Positions 36,507 to 44,436 of a DNA stretch of 64,000 bases are shown piece by piece. The stretch is from positions 1,000,344-1,064,343 of the forward strand of contig JACAUB010000001.1 of assembly GCA_013390605.1 (NCBI GenBank), given 5' to 3'. The notes below the pieces were generated by a model. It was not told the origin of the DNA, did not search any database, and saw only the letters and a program-made list of their open reading frames with translations. Source of the stretch: Bacteroidota bacterium. GTDB lineage: Bacteria; Bacteroidota; Bacteroidia; Bacteroidales; Cfx3-03. How positions within the stretch are numbered: the first letter of the stretch is position 1; every line of letters begins with the position of its first letter. Both the position numbers and the translations under genes were made by a program.

Positions 36507-37853
36507 ATGAATAAACCGATATTAAATATTTTTGTGGTTGCGTTGATGCTATTAGCACAATTCAAACCCGCTACTGCCCAGACCGATGAGTCTACTGATC
36601 AGAAAGCAAAGCGTATGCAGTGGTTTAAAGATGCCAAACTAGGTATCTTTATTCATTGGGGCATCTATTCTGTAAATGGTATTGATGAATCGTGGTCGTT
36701 TTACAATAACTATCTTTCGTACGACGATTATATGAAGCAACTTAACGGATTTACAGCTGCTAACTATAATCCAAATCAATGGGCTGATCTTATAAAAGAG
36801 AGCGGCGCAAAATATTCTGTGCTCACCACTAAGCACCATGATGGGGTTGCATTATGGGATACGCATTTAAGCGATCTGAATGTAGCTAAGAAAACACCTG
36901 CCGGAAAAGATTTAGTAGGTCCCTGGTGTGATGCTATTCGAAAACGTGGACTTAAAGTTGGATTGTATTATTCATTGCTCGACTGGTCTGATCAAAACTA
37001 TCCAAACTTCACCCGTAATCAAATAAAATACAGCAATGATAGTGTCCGCTGGAATAAGTTTGTGAAATTTAATTTTGGACAATTAGAGGAGTTATCGACA
37101 CGTTATAAACCCGATCTGTTTTGGTTTGATGGTGACTGGGAACAGAGTGCTGAAAAGTGGAAAGCAAAAGAATTGCGCAAGGCGCTCTTTAGCTGGAATC
37201 CTAACGTGATATTGAATAGTCGTCTACAGGGCTATGGCGATTATGGCACACCTGAACAGGGATTGCCTATAACAAGTCCTACGGATAAATGGTGGGAACT
37301 TTGTATGACCATCAATGACTCATGGGGATTTCAACATACCGATCACAACTTTAAATCGGCCAATCAGATTATTCGAATCTTTATTGATTGCCTGTCGCTT
37401 GGCGGAAATCTATTGTTAGATATTGGTCCTCGTCCAGATGGAACCATTCCTGACGAGGAGGTTAAAGTGTTAAAGGAATTGGGTAGGTGGACCCATAAAC
37501 ATCACGAAGCCATTTATGGAACAGAGGCAGGTATTCCGTTAGGACATTATTATGGAGCTACTACCTTGTCGAAGGAAAAGGATATCATTTATCTTTTTGT
37601 CGATGGGAAACCCAATGGTCCTGTCTTGATAAAAGGTCTTAAAAATCAAGTCAATAGAATATGGGTAGTCGGAACAGGAACAAGACTAAACTGGAAAGTA
37701 GTTGGGAAAGCTTATTGGAGTGAGGTTCCCGGTTTGTTATACATTGACCTCCCCGAAAAAGCGCAGGATGATCAGGTGACGGTCATAGCTGTTCTGCTAA
37801 AAGGAGCTGTTGATCTTTATGGCGAAAAAGGTCAGGTTGTTACCAATAATTAA
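36507..37853 (+). CDS. GH29 alpha-L-fucosidase (single catalytic domain)
   Basis: 448 residues, signal peptide (about 1-24, ending ATAQ). The GH29 barrel holds AKLGIFIHWGIYSV, TTKHHDGVALWDT and a nucleophile Asp208 in LFWFDGDWEQ. The catalytic barrel is followed by a small C-terminal beta-sandwich (about 360-440), giving the compact two-domain form usual in the GH29-A subfamily, which often acts on a broad range of fucosides. It follows the larger GH29 gene by 11 bases, so the two fucosidases are co-transcribed and probably act on different linkages. The operon ends with a strong terminator. Confidence 0.92.
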   Translation: MNKPILNIFVVALMLLAQFKPATAQTDESTDQKAKRMQWFKDAKLGIFIHWGIYSVNGIDESWSFYNNYLSYDDYMKQLNGFTAANYNPNQWADLIKESGAKYSVLTTKHHDGVALWDTHLSDLNVAKKTPAGKDLVGPWCDAIRKRGLKVGLYYSLLDWSDQNYPNFTRNQIKYSNDSVRWNKFVKFNFGQLEELSTRYKPDLFWFDGDWEQSAEKWKAKELRKALFSWNPNVILNSRLQGYGDYGTPEQGLPITSPTDKWWELCMTINDSWGFQHTDHNFKSANQIIRIFIDCLSLGGNLLLDIGPRPDGTIPDEEVKVLKELGRWTHKHHEAIYGTEAGIPLGHYYGATTLSKEKDIIYLFVDGKPNGPVLIKGLKNQVNRIWVVGTGTRLNWKVVGKAYWSEVPGLLYIDLPEKAQDDQVTVIAVLLKGAVDLYGEKGQVVTNN

Positions 37854-37857
37854 AATA

Positions 37858-37898
37858 AAAGGGAGGAAAAATGAAATCAGATCATTTTTCCTCCCTTT
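37858..37898 (+). terminator. Terminator of the glycosidase operon
   Basis: Perfect 17-base-pair stem (37858-37874 with 37882-37898), short loop, then a T-run. Confidence 0.92.
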
Positions 37899-38068
37899 TT
37901 TTATGTCTGCATTAGAAAACCATTTTCATGGTTTTCTGCTTTTTCGAAAGCACTTTTATCCAGTTCTGATCATTGATCAATGTGTCTGAGAATTTATTTC
38001 TGTCTTCATTCGAATCACCCCATACGCAGATGATAAATCGCTTCAATATCTTCCCTATGCAGATGGGT

Positions 38069-38152
38069 TTGTCCATAATATCTCCATACTTTGTCCATAG
38101 TTCCTCCATACTTAGTCCATACTTATAAGGTATGGAGAAACTATGGACAAAT
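38069..38152. repeat. 11-bp phased TCCATA array with inverted arm
   Basis: TCCATA occurs at 38072, 38083, 38094, 38105 and 38116, an exact 11-base step. After a seven-base spacer the inverse TATGGA occurs at 38131 and 38142, again 11 bases apart. Units alternate between G-TCCATA and C-TCCATA forms. The segments 38091-38111 and 38130-38150 are 21-base inverted repeats with one mismatch and can form a hairpin with an 18-base loop. The step is not a multiple of three, so this is DNA- or RNA-level structure. The rest of the stretch 37899-38519 shows no gene I can support. Confidence 0.85.
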
Positions 38153-38458
38153 CATTGAGAAAGGGTTGAAAATGTTTTGACAAAACCATCAATTTATGAG
38201 AGATGTATCCTCTTTTTTGAAGCTACTTAGATTGATTAAGGAAGTTGTTCAGTTTTGATATTTCCAGAAGGCGGGTCTATATCCTTCAGCGGTTCTGTGT
38301 ATTGGTAGTTTATTAGGAACTCCGGTTTTTTATCGGATTCAAAAAAACAGGATTCAAAGATAATTTGTCTTATTTCTGAAATATCTTTCACTAAAATTAC
38401 AATGTTTTATCATTAAGAATATCAGAAAAGGGAAATCTAATCAATCAAAATAATTCTG

Positions 38459-38487
38459 TTGAATAATTGCAAAACAGTGTATTTTTG
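38459..38487 (+). promoter_or_regulatory. Candidate promoter of the thioredoxin-fold gene
   Basis: TTG (38459-38461), 18 bases, TATTTTTG (38480-38487), about 30 bases before the ATG. Confidence 0.55.
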
Positions 38488-38519
38488 CAATAATCAACCA
38501 TCTTTAAAAAAATGAAATC

Positions 38520-39785
38520 ATGATTTTGAGAGCTAAGATATTTCAACTGTTTGTTTTAACGCTATTGTTTACAGGAATTGAAAGTGTTGCTAATGTACAA
38601 AGCAAAGAAGCCCCCTTCAAAATGGGTAATTGGGTTGGCGTTATACAGCTCAATGATGATAATCACAATTCTGATATGCCTTTTAATTTTGTTCATACAT
38701 ATAACAGAAATGCGAAACAAGTTGTTGAGGTGACGAATGCCGGTGAGCGTATCACTATTACAGAATTCAGCATAAAAGATGATACGCTTCGGATGAAATT
38801 CCCAGTGTTTCAAAGTGAAATTATTGCAGAAGATCTGGGTACTCAACTAGTAGGTACATACTATCCAAAAGGAAGGGCAGAGGGGAATGGCTATAAGTTT
38901 ACAGCTAATTATGGCATAACCGATCGGTTTAATCAGTATAAAGAGAAAGCAGCCGTTAATATAACCGGTAAATATGAAATTACCGAAAATCCGGGTACTG
39001 CTGATGAGTCGAAGACTTTGGGTGAGTTTTTTCAAATTGGTGATCTTGTTACCGGAAGTATTTTAACGACGAGTGGTGACTACAGATATCTTGATGGAAA
39101 AGTTTCGGGTCGTAAATTTATGGTTTCTGCTATTGACGGAGCGCATACATTATTGATTACTGCTGATGTGAGTGCTGATGGTAGTTTGGTTAATGGTAAG
39201 TTTGTCGGTAGCCGTAAGTGGAAATCGGAATGGAAAGGTATAAAGAATCCAAAATTTGCATTACCTAAAGCTGACGAATTGGTTAAGGTGTCGGACCCAA
39301 ATATTAAATTCAATTTTGCTTTTCCTGATATGGAGGGGAAAATTGTTAAGTTAACTGATCCACGCTTTGTCGGGAAAGTTGTTATCATACAAGCTGCCGG
39401 ATCGTGGTGTCCGAATTGTATGGATGAAGTGCGGTATTATAAACCGGTTTATGATGAGCTTCATTCTAAAGGTCTTGAAATTATAACGCTTTGTTTTGAA
39501 ACGAAAAGTTACGAAAAGTCGAAACAACGGATTGTCCGTTTCCGTGATGCTATTGGCGCTAAGTTTGTGTTCTTACATGCCGGAGAAGCCGGAAGTAAAG
39601 ATAGAGCCGCGGCGTTCCCAATGCTTCAGGGGCCGATGGCATTTCCATCAACAGTATTTATCGACCGTAAAGGTGTGATCAGAAAAGTTGAGACAGGATT
39701 TAGTGGCCCGGGTACAGGTCAACACTATTTGGATTTTGCTGATGAAACTAAAAAATTTATTGAACAATTGCTTTCGGAAAAATGA
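38520..39785 (+). CDS. Secreted TlpA-like thioredoxin-fold protein
   Basis: 421 residues. A signal peptide (about 1-25, ending SVANV) precedes a beta-rich N-terminal domain of about 230 residues made of lipocalin-like strands, as often seen in Bacteroidota DUF4369-type proteins. The C-terminal TlpA/peroxiredoxin-like domain (about 262-420) carries the redox motif WCPNC with Cys297 and Cys300. It is probably periplasmic and reduces disulfides or shuttles electrons. It is a single gene with a terminator after it. Two residues between the cysteines (Pro-Asn) differ from the Gly-Pro of thioredoxin, pointing to a reductase/isomerase-like potential rather than thioredoxin proper. Confidence 0.85.
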   Translation: MILRAKIFQLFVLTLLFTGIESVANVQSKEAPFKMGNWVGVIQLNDDNHNSDMPFNFVHTYNRNAKQVVEVTNAGERITITEFSIKDDTLRMKFPVFQSEIIAEDLGTQLVGTYYPKGRAEGNGYKFTANYGITDRFNQYKEKAAVNITGKYEITENPGTADESKTLGEFFQIGDLVTGSILTTSGDYRYLDGKVSGRKFMVSAIDGAHTLLITADVSADGSLVNGKFVGSRKWKSEWKGIKNPKFALPKADELVKVSDPNIKFNFAFPDMEGKIVKLTDPRFVGKVVIIQAAGSWCPNCMDEVRYYKPVYDELHSKGLEIITLCFETKSYEKSKQRIVRFRDAIGAKFVFLHAGEAGSKDRAAAFPMLQGPMAFPSTVFIDRKGVIRKVETGFSGPGTGQHYLDFADETKKFIEQLLSEK

Positions 39786-39835
39786 TAATTCTTGAGGTGG
39801 ATTGTTTTTCAATATGAAATTAATTAAATATTTAT

Positions 39836-39879
39836 AAAAGTAAAGTAATTCCAGATTATTGGAAGAAACTTTACTTTTT
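39836..39879 (+). terminator. Terminator after the thioredoxin-fold gene
   Basis: Stem AAAAGTAAAGT with its complement, an inner TTCCA/TGGAA helix, and a T-run. Confidence 0.8.
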
Positions 39880-39882
39880 TTA

Positions 39883-39915
39883 TTTGTTTTATTTTGTACA
39901 TGTGTTGTATCTTTG
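39883..39915 (+). promoter_or_regulatory. Consensus promoter of the 39.9-kb secreted protein gene
   Basis: TTTG (39883-39886), 21 bases, TATCTTTG (39908-39915); ATG 19 bases further. Textbook Bacteroidota -33/-7 layout. Confidence 0.8.
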
Positions 39916-39934
39916 ATGAAAAACAAGCTATAAA

Positions 39935-40615
39935 ATGAAACTCAAACTTCACCACACATCGTTAATTTGTTTTCTGCTTATCAGTAATTTGTGTTTTTCT
40001 CAACACAAAAAAGATACCGCTTCAGTTCAAACTCCATATCTATTTCCTCAGTTTACTGAAGGATCAGTTATTTTTAAAGATGGGCATTCAAGTAGAGCCA
40101 TGTTGAATTATGAAACTGCTTTGAATGAGATGCAATTTATTGGACCTGATAAAGTGGTTTTATCTTTAGCTGAACCAGATAAAGTAGCTGTAGTGAATAT
40201 CGCTGATCGGCACTTTATTAATAATAAAAATTCTTTTGTTGAAATTCTTGTTGAAGGTACTATTTCACTTTGTCTGAGGGTTCATCAGAAACGATTTGCT
40301 GAACGAATTGGTGCATATGGTGGTACTAGTGCTGCTGCAAGCATTGGAGGCTATTCTTCATATACTACACCCGAGGGGAGTATGACAAAATTGACACCTC
40401 ATGAGGCTGTTAGTTATCAAACTGAATATTTTTTCTATATGTTGCATTATGGTAAATTGAAATTGGTTTTAGGCAAGCGGGATTTACTCAGATATTTTTC
40501 ATCGAATGCAGCCTTATTGAAACAAGAGATTGAAAAAGAACATACAAATTTTAGTGATATTGAATCGATGAAAAAAATATTTAATTGGATTAATGCAAAT
40601 GGAATTAAAGATTAA
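39935..40615 (+). CDS. Secreted protein of unknown function
   Basis: 226 residues, signal peptide of about 22 residues ending LCFSQ. I do not recognise a family. The mature part begins with a beta-rich segment (YLFPQFTEGSVIFKDG, AMLNYETALNEMQFIG), a Gly/Ser/Ala-rich middle (GGTSAAASIGGYSSY) and an amphipathic helical end (SSNAALLKQEIEKEHTNFSD). Similar secreted proteins of unknown role are common in Bacteroidota. It has its own consensus promoter and no close neighbour on the same strand, so no context helps. Confidence 0.7.
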   Translation: MKLKLHHTSLICFLLISNLCFSQHKKDTASVQTPYLFPQFTEGSVIFKDGHSSRAMLNYETALNEMQFIGPDKVVLSLAEPDKVAVVNIADRHFINNKNSFVEILVEGTISLCLRVHQKRFAERIGAYGGTSAAASIGGYSSYTTPEGSMTKLTPHEAVSYQTEYFFYMLHYGKLKLVLGKRDLLRYFSSNAALLKQEIEKEHTNFSDIESMKKIFNWINANGIKD

Positions 40616-40635
40616 TCCAAATTTATCTGTCTACC

Positions 40636-40736
40636 TGAACTCGTCATTTCAACTTCTGAAAAGAAATCTACTGGTAACTACAAACATTTATCAGCAGATT
40701 TATATCAGATTATTGGCATGACGAGTTTTTCTTTAA
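40636..40736. repeat. Intergenic inverted CGTCATTTC-type repeat
   Basis: AACTCGTCATTTCAACTTCTG at the left and ATGACGAGTT at the right face each other, with AAAAGAAATCTACT inside. It looks like a degenerate copy of the dispersed CATTTCGACC...GAAATCT repeats of Bacteroidota. The remaining gap to ppdK (to 41084) holds only A/T-rich sequence and a possible TAAATTTG -7 box at 40999-41006. Confidence 0.5.
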
Positions 40737-41084
40737 TTGATATCTGCTAAAATAATAGATGCTTCAACATTTTTTTCAAGATGTCTATTAAGTGTTTTCT
40801 TTGCTGGATAGAGTTAGTCTAATTTGATAATATTGTTTAGAATGCTTGATTTTATTAGCATATAACGTTTTATGAAATTATAAATCATTTTAAATGTTTT
40901 GATTTTTTAGCGTAAAATGTTTTTAATGATCGTACATTTTTACAATTTATTCATAAATACAGGCAATTTTTTTCAATGATTATAATTTTTTTTTTGCGTA
41001 AATTTGCATCACGATTGAGAGTGTCTAAACGTGTATAACATTGAAAATCAACTATAAAATCAATAAATTTTAGGAGACCTAAAA

Positions 41085-43817
41085 ATGAGCGAAAACAAGT
41101 ACGTTTATTTCTTTGGCGGAAAGCAGGCTGAAGGAAACGGAAGTATGAAGAATCTGCTTGGTGGAAAAGGTGCAAACCTTCATGACATGAATTTGATCGG
41201 AATTCCTGTTCCTCCAGGTTTTACAATTACAACTGAAGTTTGTAATGACTATTACAAAATAGGTAAAGATGAGACTGTAAAAATTATTAAGCCTGCTGTT
41301 GAAGCTGCTATGAAGCAAGTTGAAGCAGCAGTAGGTGGCCCATTATTTGGTGGTGCTCAAAATCCATTGTTGGTTTCTGTTCGTTCAGGTGCGCGTGCCT
41401 CTATGCCAGGAATGATGGATACCATTTTAAATTTAGGTTTAAATGACGAAGTTGTTGAAATCATAGCAGTAAAGAGTGGAAACCCACGTTTTGCCTGGGA
41501 TTCATATCGTCGTTTTGTTCAAATGTATGGTGATGTTGTTCTTGGAATGAAACCTGAGTCAAAAGAAGATCACGATCCATTTGAAGTTATTATTGAAGAG
41601 ATTAAAGAAGAAAAAGGTGTTGAACTAGATACTGAACTTAAAGTTGAAGATCTTCAGGAAATGGTTAAGCGCTTCAAAGCTGTTGTGAAAGAAAAAACCG
41701 GTAATGATTTCCCAACAAATCCTTGGGAACAGTTATGGGGTGCAATCACAGCTGTATTTGATAGTTGGATGAACGATCGTGCTATCTTTTACCGTAAACT
41801 GAACAATATTCCTGCAGAATGGGGAACAGCTGTTAACGTTCAGGCTATGGTATTTGGTAATATGGGTCTTAACTCAGCTACCGGTGTTGCCTTTACTCGT
41901 GATGCTGCTACCGGAGAAAATATTTTCAACGGTGAGTATTTAATTAATGCTCAGGGTGAAGATGTTGTTGCTGGTATCCGTACTCCACAACAAATTACAT
42001 TAGAAGGTTCAATTCGTTGGGCTGCTCAACAAGGTATTACAGAAGACGTTCGTAAAAAGGAATATCCTTCATTAGAAGAGACTATGCCTGTTGTTTACAA
42101 AGAACTATTTGACATTCAAAATCACCTTGAAACACATTACAAGGATATGCAAGACATAGAGTTTACCATTCAGGATGGTAAATTATGGATGCTTCAAACT
42201 CGTAATGCAAAACGCACAGGTGCTTGTATGGTTCGTGCTGCTATGGAAATGGTTGCTGAAGGTATGATTTCTGAAAAAGACGCAATTTTACGTGTTGAAC
42301 CAGAAAAACTTGATGAGTTATTACACCCTGTATTTGATAAAGCCGCACTGAAAAAAGCTAAGACTGTTGCAAAAGGTTTACCTGCTTCACCAGGTGCTGC
42401 TACAGGCCAGATCGTTTTCTTTGCTGATGATGCTGAAGCATGGGCTGCTGAAGGAAAGAAAATCATCCTTGTTCGTATTGAAACTTCTCCAGAGGACTTA
42501 CGTGGTATGAACGTTGCTGAAGGTATTCTTACTGCCCGTGGTGGTATGACCTCACATGCAGCTGTTGTTGCTCGTGGTATGGGTAAGTGTTGCGTTTCAG
42601 GAGCTGGAAAAATTGAAATAGACTACAAGACCCGCACTGTTAAAATGAGCGGTAATGTATATAGCGAAGGTGATTTCATCTCTTTGAATGGTTCAACCGG
42701 TGAAGTTTATGAAGGAAAAATCACAACGATGTCTCCTGAACTTTCTGGTTACTTTGGAGAGTTAATGACATTGTCTGATAAATACTCAAGAATGTATGTT
42801 CGTACGAATGCAGATACTCCTCATGATGCTGCTGTTGCTCGTAAATTTGGAGCTCAGGGTATTGGTCTTTGCCGTACAGAACACATGTTCTTTGAAGGTG
42901 AGAAGATTTTCGCTATGCGCGAAATGATTCTTGCTGATGATGAAGCTGGTCGTCGTAAAGCTTTGGCTAAATTACTTCCAATTCAGCGTCAGGATTTCGA
43001 AGGTATCTTCGAAGCTATGGATGGACTTCCTGTTACTGTTCGTCTACTTGACCCACCTTTGCATGAGTTTGTTCCTCATGAAGAAGAAAATCAAAAAGAA
43101 ATGGCTAAAGAAATGGGAATTAGCTACGAGCAGGTTAAACGTAAAGTTGAAAGCCTACACGAGTTCAACCCAATGCTTGGTCACCGTGGTTGCCGTTTAG
43201 GTAATACATATCCTGAAATTTCTGAAATGCAGACTCGTGCTATTATTGAGGCAGCAATGAACCTTAATAAAAAAGGCAAGAAAGCTATTCCAGAAATCAT
43301 GATCCCACTTGCTGGTACAAAGAAAGAACTTGAAATGCAGATTAACATCGTTCGTCGTGTTGCTGAAGAAGTGTTTGCAGAACGTGGAGAAAAAATCGAG
43401 TATCTTGTTGGTACAATGATCGAAATCCCTCGTGCAGCTCTTACTGCTAACGAATTTGCTGATGTTGCTGAGTTCTTCTCATTTGGTACAAATGACTTAA
43501 CTCAAATGACATTTGGTTACTCACGTGACGATATAGGCTCATTCCTCCCAATCTATCTTGATAAGAACATCTTGAAATTCGATCCATTCCAGGTTCTTGA
43601 TCAGGAAGGTGTTGGACAACTTGTTCGTATGGGTACTGAAAAAGGTCGTAGCGTACGTCCAAACCTTAAGGTTGGTATTTGCGGCGAACATGGTGGAGAA
43701 CCATCATCAGTTGAATTCTGCCATACAGTTGGTATGAACTATGTTTCATGCTCACCTTTCCGTGTTCCTATTGCACGTTTGGCTGCTTCACAAGCTGCTA
43801 TTAAAGAGGGTAAGTAA
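41085..43817 (+). CDS. ppdK: Pyruvate, phosphate dikinase
   Basis: 910 residues, close to the family norm. The N-terminal ATP-grasp domain begins KYVYFFGGKQAEGNGSMKNLLGGKGANL. The swivelling phosphohistidine domain has GGMTSHAAVVARGMGK with His491 as the phosphate carrier. The C-terminal PEP/pyruvate domain ends with GICGEHGGEPSS and its catalytic cysteine. It interconverts pyruvate, ATP and phosphate with PEP, AMP and pyrophosphate, and links to ppa and pckA in PEP metabolism. A genuine ribosome binding site (AGGAG, eight bases before ATG) is present, rare here, and codon use looks like that of a highly expressed gene. Confidence 0.97.
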   Translation: MSENKYVYFFGGKQAEGNGSMKNLLGGKGANLHDMNLIGIPVPPGFTITTEVCNDYYKIGKDETVKIIKPAVEAAMKQVEAAVGGPLFGGAQNPLLVSVRSGARASMPGMMDTILNLGLNDEVVEIIAVKSGNPRFAWDSYRRFVQMYGDVVLGMKPESKEDHDPFEVIIEEIKEEKGVELDTELKVEDLQEMVKRFKAVVKEKTGNDFPTNPWEQLWGAITAVFDSWMNDRAIFYRKLNNIPAEWGTAVNVQAMVFGNMGLNSATGVAFTRDAATGENIFNGEYLINAQGEDVVAGIRTPQQITLEGSIRWAAQQGITEDVRKKEYPSLEETMPVVYKELFDIQNHLETHYKDMQDIEFTIQDGKLWMLQTRNAKRTGACMVRAAMEMVAEGMISEKDAILRVEPEKLDELLHPVFDKAALKKAKTVAKGLPASPGAATGQIVFFADDAEAWAAEGKKIILVRIETSPEDLRGMNVAEGILTARGGMTSHAAVVARGMGKCCVSGAGKIEIDYKTRTVKMSGNVYSEGDFISLNGSTGEVYEGKITTMSPELSGYFGELMTLSDKYSRMYVRTNADTPHDAAVARKFGAQGIGLCRTEHMFFEGEKIFAMREMILADDEAGRRKALAKLLPIQRQDFEGIFEAMDGLPVTVRLLDPPLHEFVPHEEENQKEMAKEMGISYEQVKRKVESLHEFNPMLGHRGCRLGNTYPEISEMQTRAIIEAAMNLNKKGKKAIPEIMIPLAGTKKELEMQINIVRRVAEEVFAERGEKIEYLVGTMIEIPRAALTANEFADVAEFFSFGTNDLTQMTFGYSRDDIGSFLPIYLDKNILKFDPFQVLDQEGVGQLVRMGTEKGRSVRPNLKVGICGEHGGEPSSVEFCHTVGMNYVSCSPFRVPIARLAASQAAIKEGK

Positions 43818-43841
43818 TTTTCTTTTCCTTTAAATAATATG

Positions 43842-43872
43842 AAAGAGGTCGTACATTTTGTACGACCTCTTT
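43842..43872 (+). terminator. Terminator of ppdK
   Basis: Perfect 14-base-pair stem AAAGAGGTCGTACA with its complement, three-base loop, then a T-run. Confidence 0.92.
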
Positions 43873-43969
43873 TTTTGTATATACTAAAATTTGATTTATA
43901 TAGCTGAACATCTTTGAGCAGCTGTAACCCTTCAAGAGCTTTACATTATGAAATATGTTCATCATAAGA

Positions 43970-44072
43970 GGTCTTTCATTTCTAGTTTAGAAAGAAATCT
44001 ACTTATGGCAATTTTCAATTTTAATGAGATTTTTTATAAGTGACCAGAATGATATTGGTGACCAGAATGATA
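43970..44072. repeat. Degenerate intergenic repeats, including a 15-base tandem pair
   Basis: A copy of the CATTTC...GAAATCTACT motif (43978-44001) resembles the one at 40646-40672 on the other side of ppdK. Right after it GTGACCAGAATGATA occurs twice, at 44040 and 44058, an 18-base step. The gap from 43873 to 44436 has no gene; besides these repeats it holds the pckA leader. Confidence 0.5.
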
Positions 44073-44339
44073 AGATAGACTCGCTCTCTAACGCTTCCGT
44101 CTGATCCATATTTTCCGTTTAATTAATTTGGATAATCTGTTTTTATAATATGGCAGTATATTGATATCGAATGGACTCTTTAATCTCCCGATCTTCGATA
44201 ATATTATGTTAAAAAGGTAGTTAATTCATTTAAATATATTTAAATTTGCTCCATTCATTGGGTTTTTTTATACAAACATTAAACTGAGCCATGATACCCA
44301 AATGCTTTGTGCATTTAAAATCAGATTATTATTTGATCG

Positions 44340-44374
44340 CAATCCCTCTCCAGGAATTACTAGGAGGGGGATTG
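44340..44374 (+). promoter_or_regulatory. Leader hairpin upstream of pckA
   Basis: CAATCCCTCTCC (44340-44351) pairs with GGAGGGGGATTG (44363-44374), 12 pairs with one G-U, loop of 11. It ends 62 bases before the pckA ATG. A possible -7 box TAAATTTG at 44241-44248 would put it in the 5' leader. T-richness after it is modest, so it may be an attenuator or a stability element. Confidence 0.5.
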
Positions 44375-44436
44375 TGTTTTATATACAATTTTTCAATCAA
44401 CATTATACCAATTTCATCTTTTAATTCTATTTCAGT

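Noticed and set aside
38069..38152. CRISPR array or tandem-repeat minisatellite as explanation for the 11-bp repeats
   Set aside because: Units are 11 bases with no spacers of 25-40 bases, no cas genes nearby, and the last two units are inverted.
40951..41318. Two minus-strand frames at the ppdK start
   Set aside because: They overlap the ppdK coding start and its leader in antisense and show no family pattern.
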